Positions 38,791 through 47,387 of a stretch of DNA of 64,000 bases are shown piece by piece. Location of the stretch: NCBI RefSeq assembly GCF_030160635.1, contig NZ_BSOS01000099.1, forward strand, positions 1-64,000, given 5' to 3'. The notes below the pieces were generated by a model. It worked only from the letters and a program-made list of their open reading frames with translations, made no database searches and was not told the DNA's origin. The DNA comes from Acidocella aquatica. GTDB lineage: Bacteria; Pseudomonadota; Alphaproteobacteria; Acetobacterales; Acetobacteraceae. Both the position numbers and the translations under genes were made by a program. Positions within the stretch are counted from its first letter, which is position 1. Every line of letters starts with the position of its first letter.

Positions 38791-39734
38791 GCGGGGGCTC
38801 CTGGTTTTCCGGTGACGCTCTCGCGCGGAAAATGAAAATCGTAATTGCAGAATTCGCAGGTCATGACGATGTCGCCGTCAACCGCCATATGGTCGAGGTC
38901 ATCGGCGGGGAAGCCTTCTAGGATGCCGCCCAGTTTGGCGCGCGAGCAGCGGCAGCCAAAGCGCAGCGGCCGGGGGCGCTCGGCTGCCACGCCCTCGCCG
39001 TGAAACAGCCGGTAGAGCAGGCGCTCGGGGGGGAGCGCGTCGTCCAGCAGCTCCTCGGGCGTAATGGTGTCGGCCAGGATGACGGCGGTGCGCCAGGCTT
39101 CCGCCTGCGCCTCGGCGGAGTCGCCGGGAGCGATGGTGCCGCCCACGGCGACGCGCTCCACCACCAGCGCGGAGGCGCGCCAGCCGGAAGCTGTGTCCCC
39201 GGCGGCAAGGTAGACGTTGCAGGGGAATTGCTCGGACATCTCGAAATAATGCCCCGCCATGCGCGCCAGCGAGTCGCCCTCCAGCGAGACGATGCCTTGT
39301 TGCGGGTCGCGGTCCAGCCCCTGGTCCACGGTGAAGGCGAGGTAGCCCGAACCCAGCAATTGCCCGGCCGTGGCCTCGGGCGGCAGCACCGCGGCTTTGT
39401 CCAGCCGGGCGTAGCCGCGCAGGGCGCCCGCCTCGGTGCAATCGGCGATCAGCAGGGAGACGGGGCCATCGCCGCGCGCCTGCACGCTGAACGAGCCGGT
39501 GAATTTGAGCGCGCTGGCCAGCGCGGCGGCCAGGGCCAGCGCCTCGCCCATGAGCTTGCGCACCGGGCCGGGGTGATCGTGGCGGGTGAGCAGCGTGTTG
39601 GCCAGTGGCCCGAGGCGCACCAGCCGCCCGCGCACCGGCTGACCGGGAAGATAAAAGGGTGTAACACCACGCGGCACGGCCAGGTCCGGTACGTCCGGGC
39701 GGGTGGAATCTAGAAAAGCCGGAAGATCTGTCAT
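38787..39734 (-). CDS. hslO: Redox-regulated chaperone Hsp33
   Basis: The 315-residue holdase chaperone is switched on by oxidation. The C-terminal zinc/redox switch is complete: CRC in FGCRCSRAKLGGIL and CEFC in VMTCEFCNYDFHF, separated by about 30 residues. The N-terminal domain contains GPLANTLLTRHDHPGPVRKL near 42-61 and DCTEAGALRGYARL near 112. It starts MTDLPAFLDSTRPDV and is first in a coupled operon with the lipoprotein and cupin genes. It is divergent from hldE. Confidence 0.95.
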   Translation of the reverse strand: MTDLPAFLDSTRPDVPDLAVPRGVTPFYLPGQPVRGRLVRLGPLANTLLTRHDHPGPVRKLMGEALALAAALASALKFTGSFSVQARGDGPVSLLIADCTEAGALRGYARLDKAAVLPPEATAGQLLGSGYLAFTVDQGLDRDPQQGIVSLEGDSLARMAGHYFEMSEQFPCNVYLAAGDTASGWRASALVVERVAVGGTIAPGDSAEAQAEAWRTAVILADTITPEELLDDALPPERLLYRLFHGEGVAAERPRPLRFGCRCSRAKLGGILEGFPADDLDHMAVDGDIVMTCEFCNYDFHFPRESVTGKPGAPA

Positions 39735-39799
39735 CAGATGGAGGATAACTACGTTTTATCGGCGTTGCCATACACCTTCGTCCGGGTTAGCGGTTTCTT

Positions 39800-41263
39800 A
39801 TGAGCAAGACTGAGCCGGCCGGCGATCTGGGTGCCTATGTGAAACGCTTCTCGCGCGCCAGCGTGCTGGTTGTGGGTGATGCCATGCTGGACCGTTACGT
39901 TTATGGCGAGGTCACGCGCGTCAGCCCCGAGGCGCCGGTGCCGATTCTCACCGTCACGCGCGAGGTGGCGATGCCGGGCGGGGCTGGCAATGTGGTGCGC
40001 AACCTCATCGCGCTCGATGCCTCGGCGGCGTTTGTCTCGGTGGTGGGCGACGACACGGCAGGGTCTGACCTGACCGGGCTGATCGGCGGGCAGGAGCGTG
40101 TGGAGCCATGGCTGCTGGTGCAGGGCGGGCGCACGACGACATTAAAGACCCGCTATATCGCGCAGGGGCAGCATCTCATCCGCGCCGACCGCGAGGAGAC
40201 CATGGCACTGCCAGCGCGGCTGGCCGAGCGGCTGGTGCGCATCGCGCTCGACGCCATGGCGGCAACCACCGTCACCATCCTCTCCGACTATCGCAAAGGC
40301 GTGTTGAGCCCGGAGGTGGCGGGGCAGTTGATCGCGGGGGCCAAAAAACTCGGCCGCAAGGTCATCGTCGACCCGAAAGGCCGCGACTACGCATTGTATC
40401 GGGGCGCTGACGTAATCACCCCCAACCGGCGCGAACTGGCGGAAGCAACCGGCATGCCGGTTGATAGCGATGCCGCGATTGTCGCCGCCGCGCGGATGCT
40501 GCTGGACGCGCATGATTTCGGCGCCGTGCTCGTCACCCGCTCCGAGGACGGCATGAGCCTGATCATGCCAGGTGAGGTACACCACTTCCCCGGCGAGGCG
40601 AAGGAAGTGTTCGACGTATCAGGCGCGGGCGACACCGTGGTGGCGACGCTCGCCGCCGCCCTGGCGGCCAGCGTGCCACTGCCCGAGGCGGCGCGGCTGG
40701 CCAATATCGCGGGGGGCATCGTCGTCGGCAAGGTTGGAACCGCGGTGACGCATCCGGCGGATATTCTGGCCGCCATCACGCCCGCCACCGGCGCGCTGAC
40801 CAAGGTGGTGACCGCCGCCGCCGCCGCCGAGGCGGCCGAGCGCTGGCGCACACGCGGCTACAAGGTGGGCTTCACCAACGGCTGTTTTGACCTGCTGCAC
40901 CCGGGCCATGTGCATCTGCTGGAACAGTGCCGCGCGATGTGCGACCGCCTGATTGTCGGCATCAACTCCGATGCCTCGGTGAAGCGGCTGAAAGGCCCCA
41001 CCCGCCCGGCGCAGGGCGAGGCGGCGCGCGCGGCCGTGCTGGCATCGCTGGCGAGCGTCGATCTGGTCTGTCTCTTCGAGGAGGATACGCCGATCGAGGT
41101 GATCAAGCTGATTAAGCCCGACCTGCTGATTAAAGGCTCTGACTACACGCGCGAGACGGTGGTGGGCGCTGAGCTGGTGGAGAGCTGGGGCGGCGCGGTG
41201 GCGCTGGCCGAGCTGCTGCCGGGGCACTCCACCACAGCAACGCTGGCGCGGCTGCGTGGATAG
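39800..41263 (+). CDS. hldE: Bifunctional heptose-7-phosphate kinase / heptose-1-phosphate adenylyltransferase
   Basis: HldE makes ADP-heptose for the lipopolysaccharide inner core. The 487 residues hold two domains. The PfkB-type kinase at about 1-320 has VGDAMLDRYVYGEVTRVSPE, PGGAGNVVRNL and the catalytic SGAGDTVVATLAAAL. The cytidylyltransferase-like domain at about 350-487 has VGFTNGCFDLLHPGHVHLLE and the ending LLPGHSTTATLARLRG. The presence of the gene implies heptose-containing LPS. The next gene starts inside its last codons. Confidence 0.97.
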   Translation: MSKTEPAGDLGAYVKRFSRASVLVVGDAMLDRYVYGEVTRVSPEAPVPILTVTREVAMPGGAGNVVRNLIALDASAAFVSVVGDDTAGSDLTGLIGGQERVEPWLLVQGGRTTTLKTRYIAQGQHLIRADREETMALPARLAERLVRIALDAMAATTVTILSDYRKGVLSPEVAGQLIAGAKKLGRKVIVDPKGRDYALYRGADVITPNRRELAEATGMPVDSDAAIVAAARMLLDAHDFGAVLVTRSEDGMSLIMPGEVHHFPGEAKEVFDVSGAGDTVVATLAAALAASVPLPEAARLANIAGGIVVGKVGTAVTHPADILAAITPATGALTKVVTAAAAAEAAERWRTRGYKVGFTNGCFDLLHPGHVHLLEQCRAMCDRLIVGINSDASVKRLKGPTRPAQGEAARAAVLASLASVDLVCLFEEDTPIEVIKLIKPDLLIKGSDYTRETVVGAELVESWGGAVALAELLPGHSTTATLARLRG

Positions 41264-41936
41264 GGATTTGCCGCTCGGGCCACAGGTGGACCCCTGGCCG
41301 CGCCCCCTGCCCGCCCGCACGCCAATATCCGGGGCCTATGTGGCGCTGGAGCCGCTGCACCGCCGCCATGCGGGCGAGCTGTTCGAGGCGATGCGCGGCG
41401 CGGAGGCGAGCTTCACCTATATGAGCTACGGCCCGTTCGCCTCGCAGGACGAACTTGGCAAATGGATCGCCGCCAGCGCGGCCCAGCATGACCCGATGTT
41501 CTGGGCGGTGCGCCCGGTGGCGACGGGCATGGCCTCGGGCTGGCTCGCGCTGATGGACATCGAACCAGCGCATGCCGCCATCGAGCTGGGCAACATCTGG
41601 TTCTCGCCGCGCCTCGCCCGCACCCGCGCGGCCACCGAGGCGATGTTTCTGCTGCTGCGGCGCGCCGCCGACGAGCTGGGCTACCGGCGGCTGGTGTGGA
41701 AATGCAATGCGCATAACGCGGCCTCGATAAGCGCCGCGCACCGGCTGGGGTTTATGCCCGAGGGCCTGCTGCGTGCGCATAAAGTGGTGAAGGGGCGCCA
41801 GCGCGACACCGCGATGTTCAGCATCACCGCGCCCGAATGGCCGAGCCGGCGCGACGCGATGCTGGCCTGGCTGGCGGCGGAGAATTTCGCGCCCGACGGC
41901 ACCGCGAAGCAGGGCCTGGCCGCGCTGCGCGGCTAG
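41256..41936 (+). CDS. GNAT family N-acetyltransferase (RimJ/RimL-like)
   Basis: The 226-residue acetyltransferase is of the RimJ/RimL branch (PF13302). VALEPLHRRHAGELFEAMRG is near 29-48, then IELGNIWFSPRLARTRAATE with the acetyl-CoA binding region, then KCNAHNAASISAAHRLGFMP, the GNAT motif ending in RLGF. The substrate is unknown and may be a protein N-terminus or an amine metabolite. Start GTG 41256 overlaps the hldE stop by 8 bases. The TAG stop is at the first bases of a dispersed palindrome. Confidence 0.9.
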   Translation: MDRDLPLGPQVDPWPRPLPARTPISGAYVALEPLHRRHAGELFEAMRGAEASFTYMSYGPFASQDELGKWIAASAAQHDPMFWAVRPVATGMASGWLALMDIEPAHAAIELGNIWFSPRLARTRAATEAMFLLLRRAADELGYRRLVWKCNAHNAASISAAHRLGFMPEGLLRAHKVVKGRQRDTAMFSITAPEWPSRRDAMLAWLAAENFAPDGTAKQGLAALRG

Positions 41937-42026
41937 AGCGTGATTGCCTTGCGTCAATCACGCTCCACCTTTACTTTGCGATCAATTTCATTGGTTTAGT
42001 TTGAATCTGGCGATTCAAGCTAAACC
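41933..42026. repeat. Palindromic dispersed repeat, family 2 copy B, plus second hairpin
   Basis: CTAGAGCGTGATTGCCTTGCG... through CGATCAATTTCATTGG (41933-41994) is homologous to copy A at 19660-19723 in the opposite orientation. It is followed by a 15-bp hairpin GGTTTAGTTTGAATC (41993-42007) with GATTCAAGCTAAACC (42012-42026) and one mismatch. The first arm supplies the TAG stop of the GNAT gene. It lies upstream of the OmpA gene array and could isolate it transcriptionally. Confidence 0.85.
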
Positions 42027-42179
42027 AATATCGATCTAAAACCGGCTGTTTTGTGGCCCGGCGGCAACACTGCCGCGTTTTTTCCCGGCCTTTCATCAAA
42101 ATGACCTGAATCATTGCCGAAATCCACCCGAATTGTAGCATATTTCAATTGTCTTAACTTTATCCGTATGGAGGCCGTC

Positions 42180-43271
42180 ATGAAATTACGCTTCATTCTT
42201 ACTGCGGCGACTTGTCTCGCCCTGCCTGCTGCGGCTTTGCCTGGCGCGGCCCATGCGCAACCCGTCACCGGGCCTTATGTGAGCCTGGAGGGCGGCGTTG
42301 ATTTCCTCATGCCGGTCACCTTCCATGAATCCCTGCACAACACTGGCGGCAAAATGCAATACCGCCCCGGATATGCCGGCGTGGCGTCGCTTGGGTATGG
42401 GCTGGGCGATGGCTGGCGCGCGCAAATCAGCATGGATGACCTGCACACCACCCTGCATGAGATCGATGATTCTGCCTATGGGCATATCCGGGCAAGCGGC
42501 GTGCACACCACATGGGGGCCAATGCTCGATGTGCTGTATGACATGAACGTCGGCCTGCCGATTTTCCCCTATGTTGGGGCAGGCGCCGGATATCAATGGG
42601 TCCAGAATGAGAACAACGGGCCGTTTTTTGCCTCCGGGACCAAGGGGGGCTTCGCTTATAACCTGATCGCCGGGCTCTCCTACCCGATAGCGCCTGTTCC
42701 TGGGCTGTCGCTGACCGCTGAATACCGCTTCACGCAGATGATCGCTGACACCAAGGAGGGCGAGAGCATCACCGGCGGCTTCCCGGCTGGCTCGCCGATC
42801 CCCGGTACGGTGAAATATGGCCACCAGTCGACCAACTCCATCCTGGTTGGCCTGCGTTACCAGCTGTTTACCCCTCCGGCCCCGGCCCCGGCGGTTGCGC
42901 CGGCCGCGGCGCCGGTGGCCGCGGCCCCGGCCCCGGCGCCAGCCCGCACCTATCTGGTGTTCTTTGACTGGGATAAAGCGACTCTGACGCCACGCGCCAC
43001 GCAGATCATCGCCCAGGCGGCATCCGACAGCAAAACCCAGGCCACCACGACGATTGACGTGAACGGCTACACCGATACCTCCGGCACCCCGGTCTACAAC
43101 CAGGGCCTCTCGGTACGCCGCGCGAAGGCGGTGGCGGCCCAGCTGGTGACTGACGGCGTTCCCGCCTCCGAGATCACCGCCAAAGGCTTTGGCGACACCA
43201 ACCTGCTCGTGCCAACCGGCCCGGGCGTGCGCGAGCCGCAAAACCGCCGTGTGGAAATCATCCTCAACTAA
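42180..43271 (+). CDS. OmpA-like outer-membrane protein, array copy 1
   Basis: The 363-residue protein has a signal peptide ending AAHA (mature start QPVTGPYVSLEGG), an eight-stranded-type beta-barrel at about 26-230, a Pro/Ala linker and a C-terminal OmpA peptidoglycan-binding domain. The C-terminal domain shows YLVFFDWDKATLTP, NGYTDTSGTPVYNQGLSVRR and GFGDTNLLVPTG. Its barrel is the most different of the four copies (HESLHNTGGKMQYRPGYAG). It links outer membrane to cell wall. ATG 42180 has GGAGG 5 bases upstream. A terminator follows, so it is probably an independent unit. Confidence 0.93.
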   Translation: MKLRFILTAATCLALPAAALPGAAHAQPVTGPYVSLEGGVDFLMPVTFHESLHNTGGKMQYRPGYAGVASLGYGLGDGWRAQISMDDLHTTLHEIDDSAYGHIRASGVHTTWGPMLDVLYDMNVGLPIFPYVGAGAGYQWVQNENNGPFFASGTKGGFAYNLIAGLSYPIAPVPGLSLTAEYRFTQMIADTKEGESITGGFPAGSPIPGTVKYGHQSTNSILVGLRYQLFTPPAPAPAVAPAAAPVAAAPAPAPARTYLVFFDWDKATLTPRATQIIAQAASDSKTQATTTIDVNGYTDTSGTPVYNQGLSVRRAKAVAAQLVTDGVPASEITAKGFGDTNLLVPTGPGVREPQNRRVEIILN

Positions 43272-43294
43272 CCACGGTTTATTTCTGAATAACG

Positions 43295-43325
43295 GCCCCG
43301 GCAGGCAACTGCCGGGGCTTTTTTT
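43295..43325 (+). terminator. Terminator of OmpA copy 1
   Basis: GCCCCGGCAG and CTGCCGGGGC form a 10-bp stem around the GNRA-type loop GCAA, followed by seven T residues. Confidence 0.95.
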
Positions 43326-43493
43326 ATGGTCTCGCCGTAGAATCACGGAAACGTGAACAAGCGATGCGGACATATGCGTGGCTAAAACGCAACAGTTATT
43401 AACTGTTAAAATTGAGTTGACGTTTAATCTGTTAATGAATCGCTGTTTTCGCTAACAATGTCTCATTGTTTGTTCATTTTCGGGAGTTTAGTC

Positions 43494-44642
43494 ATGAAGC
43501 TGCGCTTAATCCTTGCCGCCGCCACCTGCCTTGCATTGCCGATCGCGGCACATGCGCAACCGGTCACCGGCCCTTATGTTAGCCTCGAAGGTGGCACGAG
43601 CTTTCTCAACTCAACGAATTACGACAACTGGGCACAGCAGGATTTCGGCCAGTTGCCTGCCGTCCAGGGGCCGACGGGTAAGATTATTTTCCGGCCTTCC
43701 TACGCAGGGGCGGTATCCGTAGGTTATGGTTTTGGCAACGGCTTGCGCGTTGAACTCGGCGGCAACCTTTATCGCAATACCGCCGTAAAGGTGAATGAAA
43801 ACACAACGGCGCTGCCCCTTGGTGTTGCGGCCGTATCACCTGGGTCTATTTCCGGCGGTGCGACCGGCGGTCAGTACACCTATGGCCCGATGCTCAATGT
43901 GCTGTATGACATGAATCTCGGCCTGCCGATCTTCCCCTATGTTGGCGTTGGCGTCGGCTATCAATGGGCCAAGCTGCAAAATCATATTTACGACTCGACA
44001 TTCGTTGACAACTATGAAGGCACCAGGGGCAGCTTCGCCTATCAGATCATCGCCGGCGTATCCTACCCGCTGCCCATGGTTCAGGGCCTTTCCGTTACGG
44101 CGGAGTATCGTTTTATGCAGCTCACCGCGAGCCGCAACTACGTGACGACCTACCCCGTGCCGGGTGGCCCGTATGATGGCCCGGTGAAATTCGGCCAGCA
44201 GTCCAGCCATACCTTCCTGATCGGCCTGCGTTATCAGTTGTTCAACCCGGCCCCCGCCCCCGCCCCGGCCCCGGCGGTTGCCCCGGTCGCCGCGGCTCCG
44301 GCTCCGGCTCCAGCCCGCACCTATCTGGTGTTCTTTGACTGGGATAAGGCAAGCCTGACCCCGCGCGCCACGCAGATCATCGCCCAGGCGGCATCCGACA
44401 GCAAAACCCAGGCCACCACGACGATTGACGTGAACGGCTACACCGACACCTCCGGCACCCCGGTCTACAACCAGGGTCTCTCCGTGCGCCGTGCCAAGGC
44501 AGTCGCCGCACAGCTGGTGACTGACGGCGTTCCCGCCTCCGAGATCACCACCAAAGGCTTTGGCGACACCAACCTGCTCGTGCCGACCGGCCCGGGCGTG
44601 CGTGAGCCGCAAAACCGGCGCGTGGAAATCATCCTCAACTAA
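43494..44642 (+). CDS. OmpA-like outer-membrane protein, array copy 2
   Basis: The 382-residue paralogue of copy 1 has a signal peptide ending AHA, the conserved mature start QPVTGPYVSLEGG, a barrel with its own loops (TNYDNWAQQDFGQLP, KLQNHIYDSTFVDNY) and a linker with repeated PA units. The C-terminal OmpA domain is identical to copy 1 over most of its length. Strand sequences such as NVLYDMNLGLPIFPYVGVGV and GLSVTAEYRFMQLTAS are shared. ATG 43494 has GGGAG upstream; an in-frame ATG at 43458 would spoil the signal peptide. Its own leader and terminator suggest separate expression. Confidence 0.93.
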   Translation: MKLRLILAAATCLALPIAAHAQPVTGPYVSLEGGTSFLNSTNYDNWAQQDFGQLPAVQGPTGKIIFRPSYAGAVSVGYGFGNGLRVELGGNLYRNTAVKVNENTTALPLGVAAVSPGSISGGATGGQYTYGPMLNVLYDMNLGLPIFPYVGVGVGYQWAKLQNHIYDSTFVDNYEGTRGSFAYQIIAGVSYPLPMVQGLSVTAEYRFMQLTASRNYVTTYPVPGGPYDGPVKFGQQSSHTFLIGLRYQLFNPAPAPAPAPAVAPVAAAPAPAPARTYLVFFDWDKASLTPRATQIIAQAASDSKTQATTTIDVNGYTDTSGTPVYNQGLSVRRAKAVAAQLVTDGVPASEITTKGFGDTNLLVPTGPGVREPQNRRVEIILN

Positions 44643-44666
44643 CCACGATTTATTTGTGGCTAACGG

Positions 44667-44694
44667 CCCCGGCAGGCAACTGCCGGGGTTTTTT
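44667..44694 (+). terminator. Terminator of OmpA copy 2
   Basis: CCCCGGCAG-GCAA-CTGCCGGGG followed by six T residues; the same hairpin as after copy 1. Confidence 0.95.
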
Positions 44695-44842
44695 ATGGCA
44701 TCGTGAATGGATGATTTGCCGTAATAAGTTACTCGAATACAACAAAAGCCAAATGTTGCGGCTTCGTCGCTTTTTTTGTTGTTACGCTAACGCCAAAAGC
44801 GCTAACCATAAATTGATAATTATTAATCTCTGGGAGGCTTCA

Positions 44843-45985
44843 ATGAAACTGCGCTTAACCTTTGCCGCCGCCACCTGCCTTGCATTGCCGATCGCGGCGC
44901 ATGCGCAGCCGGTCACCGGCCCTTATGTTAGCCTGGAAGCAGGCACGAGCATCGGAAACCCGGCGGATATCGACTTCCGCGTCACGCAAACTTCACTGTA
45001 TACATCAAGTTCGGCTGACCTCGCCGGCAAGCGTTACACGCGCCCCGCCCTCGCCGGGGATGCCGCCGTCGGCTACGGATTCGGCAATGGCTGGCGCGTT
45101 CAGCTCGACGGTGATTTTCTGCGCAACACCATCGCGAAAATCAACGCCCAATACAGCTTCACCAACACAGGCGCTACCGCCGCTCCCGCTATTTCAGGCA
45201 AAGCCCCTGGTATCGAGACGACCTATGGCCCGATGGTCAACGCGCTTTATGACATGAATATCGGCCTGCCGGTGTTCCCCTATGTTGGCGCGGGTGTGGG
45301 CTATCAATGGGCAACTCTGCACAACTCGCTGCTCAATCAGGTTTCCCGAAAAAGCGATCTGACCCAGGGCAGCTTTGCCTTTGATGCCATCGCCGGTCTG
45401 TCTTATCCGCTGCCGATGGTGCCAGGCCTGTCGCTCACCGCGGAATACCGCTTCATGATGCTGACCCAGACCCGCACGTATTACCGCGCATCTCAGACCT
45501 TCAATGGCTATACCGACACGGTCAAGGGCAAGGTCGGTCAGGAGTCGAGCCACACCTTCATGCTCGGTGTGCGCTACCAGCTGTTCAACGCCCCCGCGCC
45601 CGCCCCGGCCGTTGCCCCGGCGGCCGCGCCGATGGCCGCCCCAGCCCCAGCCCCGGCCCGCACCTATCTGGTGTTTTTTGACTGGGATAAAGCAACTCTA
45701 ACCCCGCGCGCGACGCAGATCATCGCCCAGGCGGCTTCCGACAGCAAAACCCAGGCCACCACGACGATTGACGTGAACGGCTATACCGACACCTCCGGCA
45801 CCCCGGCCTACAACCAGGGTCTCTCCGTGCGCCGTGCCAAGGCAGTCGCCGCACAGCTGGTGACTGACGGCGTTCCCGCCTCCGAGATCACCGTGCAGGG
45901 CTTTGGCGACACCAAGCTGCTCGTGCCAACCGGCCCGGGCGTGCGCGAACCGCAAAACCGCCGTGTGGAAATCATCCTCAACTAA
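44843..45985 (+). CDS. OmpA-like outer-membrane protein, array copy 3
   Basis: The 380-residue third paralogue has signal peptide and mature start QPVTGPYVSLEAGTSIG, a barrel with distinct loops (DIDFRVTQTSLYTSSSADL and NSLLNQVSRKSDLTQ), a Pro/Ala linker and the shared OmpA domain. One difference in that domain is GTPAYNQG instead of GTPVYNQG, and another is ITVQGFGDTKLL. ATG 44843 has GGGAGG 8 bases upstream. A long in-frame extension to 44654 is rejected because it covers the intergenic leader and would bury the signal peptide. Confidence 0.93.
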   Translation: MKLRLTFAAATCLALPIAAHAQPVTGPYVSLEAGTSIGNPADIDFRVTQTSLYTSSSADLAGKRYTRPALAGDAAVGYGFGNGWRVQLDGDFLRNTIAKINAQYSFTNTGATAAPAISGKAPGIETTYGPMVNALYDMNIGLPVFPYVGAGVGYQWATLHNSLLNQVSRKSDLTQGSFAFDAIAGLSYPLPMVPGLSLTAEYRFMMLTQTRTYYRASQTFNGYTDTVKGKVGQESSHTFMLGVRYQLFNAPAPAPAVAPAAAPMAAPAPAPARTYLVFFDWDKATLTPRATQIIAQAASDSKTQATTTIDVNGYTDTSGTPAYNQGLSVRRAKAVAAQLVTDGVPASEITVQGFGDTKLLVPTGPGVREPQNRRVEIILN

Positions 45986-46010
45986 CCACGGTTTGTTTGA
46001 GTCCATCGAA

Positions 46011-46038
46011 CCCCGGCAGGCAATTGCCGGGGTTTTTT
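46011..46038 (+). terminator. Terminator of OmpA copy 3
   Basis: CCCCGGCAG-GCAA-TTGCCGGGG (one G-T pair) followed by six T residues. Confidence 0.93.
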
Positions 46039-46189
46039 GTGGCCACCAGGCCTCGTTGCGAAAAGACAAAACAGCGCAACCAAAAAGTATCCGCGGTAAA
46101 CTCACAAATTTGTGATTCCTTTTACCCTGTCCAGCCACGGCTTTGTATCCGAAATGATGTTTCAGTATTTATCACCCAGGAGTTTAGCC

Positions 46190-47329
46190 GTGAAACTGCG
46201 TTTAACCCTTGCCGCCGCCACCTGTCTCGCCTTGCCTATCGCTGCGCAGGCGCAGCCCGTCACCGGCCCTTATGTCAGCGCCGAGGGCGGCGCAAACCTG
46301 GGCAATTCGTTTAACTACGCTTACTCTCAACTACCCGCTCTCCGTCTGCCAAGCATCCCGAATCTGGGGCTGCGGCCTGGCGGGCAAGCGCCTACCGGTA
46401 AATTCGTCACCCGGCCTTCCTATGCCGGCGATATTGCCATCGGCTACGGTTTTGGCAACGGCTTGCGCGTGCAGCTGGACGGTGATTTTCTCCGCAACAC
46501 CATCAATAAGGACGATCTGAGCAGCGGCCTGGTTACTTATCCGGCGACAGGTGGTATGAACACCTACGGCCCCATGCTGAATGTGCTCTATGACATGAAC
46601 CTCGGCCTGCCGATCTTCCCCTATGCCGGTGCTGGCGCTGGTTACCAGTGGGCGCGGTTTAACAGCCATATCAGCGATGTCGCCAGCTTCAACCACACGG
46701 TTGAAGGCACACGTGGCAGCTTTGCCTATGATTTGATCGCCGGTCTGGCGTATCCGTTGCCGATGGTGCCTGGGCTTTCCCTCACGGCGGAGTATCGCTT
46801 CATGCAGCTGACCGCGAGCCGTAATTACGCATCATCATCTCTGCCGCTCGGCGGCGCCTCCGGTGGCCCCGTGAAGATCGGCCAGCAGTCCAGCCACAGC
46901 TTTCTGGTTGGCCTGCGCTACCAGCTGTTCAACGCCCCCGCGGCCGCCCCGGCCGTTGCCCCGGCGGCCGCGCCGATGGCCGCCCCCGCGCCTGCACCGG
47001 CGCGCACCTATCTGGTGTTTTTTGACTGGGATAAAGCGACTCTAACCCCGCGCGCGACGCAGATCATCGCCCAGGCAGCCTCCGACAGCAAAACCCAGGC
47101 CACCACGACGATTGACGTAAACGGCTACACCGACACCTCGGGCACCCCGGCCTACAACCAGGGTCTCTCGGTGCGCCGCGCCAAGGCAGTCGCCGCACAG
47201 CTGGTGACTGACGGCGTTCCCGCCTCCGAGATCACCGCCCAGGGCTTTGGCGACACCAAACTGCTGGTGCCAACCGGCCCGGGCGTGCGCGAGCCGCAAA
47301 ACCGCCGTGTGGAAATCATCCTCAACTAA
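46190..47329 (+). CDS. OmpA-like outer-membrane protein, array copy 4
   Basis: The 379-residue fourth paralogue starts with GTG 46190, with AGGAG upstream. It has a signal peptide ending AQA and mature QPVTGPYVSAEGGANLG. The N-terminal loop is longer and richer in Pro (PALRLPSIPNLGLRPGGQAP), the central strands are close to copy 2 (EYRFMQLTASRNYASSS), and the C-terminal OmpA domain is close to copy 3 (GTPAYNQG, ITAQGFGDTKLL). The mosaic relation to different copies fits recombination within the array. It is the last member, followed by its own terminator. Confidence 0.93.
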   Translation: MKLRLTLAAATCLALPIAAQAQPVTGPYVSAEGGANLGNSFNYAYSQLPALRLPSIPNLGLRPGGQAPTGKFVTRPSYAGDIAIGYGFGNGLRVQLDGDFLRNTINKDDLSSGLVTYPATGGMNTYGPMLNVLYDMNLGLPIFPYAGAGAGYQWARFNSHISDVASFNHTVEGTRGSFAYDLIAGLAYPLPMVPGLSLTAEYRFMQLTASRNYASSSLPLGGASGGPVKIGQQSSHSFLVGLRYQLFNAPAAAPAVAPAAAPMAAPAPAPARTYLVFFDWDKATLTPRATQIIAQAASDSKTQATTTIDVNGYTDTSGTPAYNQGLSVRRAKAVAAQLVTDGVPASEITAQGFGDTKLLVPTGPGVREPQNRRVEIILN

Positions 47330-47353
47330 CTACGTTTTTTTGAATCCATCGAA

Positions 47354-47382
47354 CCCCGGCGGGAAACTGCCGGGGGTTTTTT
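47354..47382 (+). terminator. Terminator of OmpA copy 4
   Basis: The CCCCGGCGG/CTGCCGGGG stem with one weaker pair is followed by six T residues. It is a slightly diverged version of the hairpin after copies 1-3. Confidence 0.88.
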
Positions 47383-47387
47383 ATGCC

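Noticed and set aside
44654-44842. N-terminal extension of OmpA copy 3
   Set aside because: It would read through the leader and bury the signal peptide; GGGAGG decides for ATG 44843.
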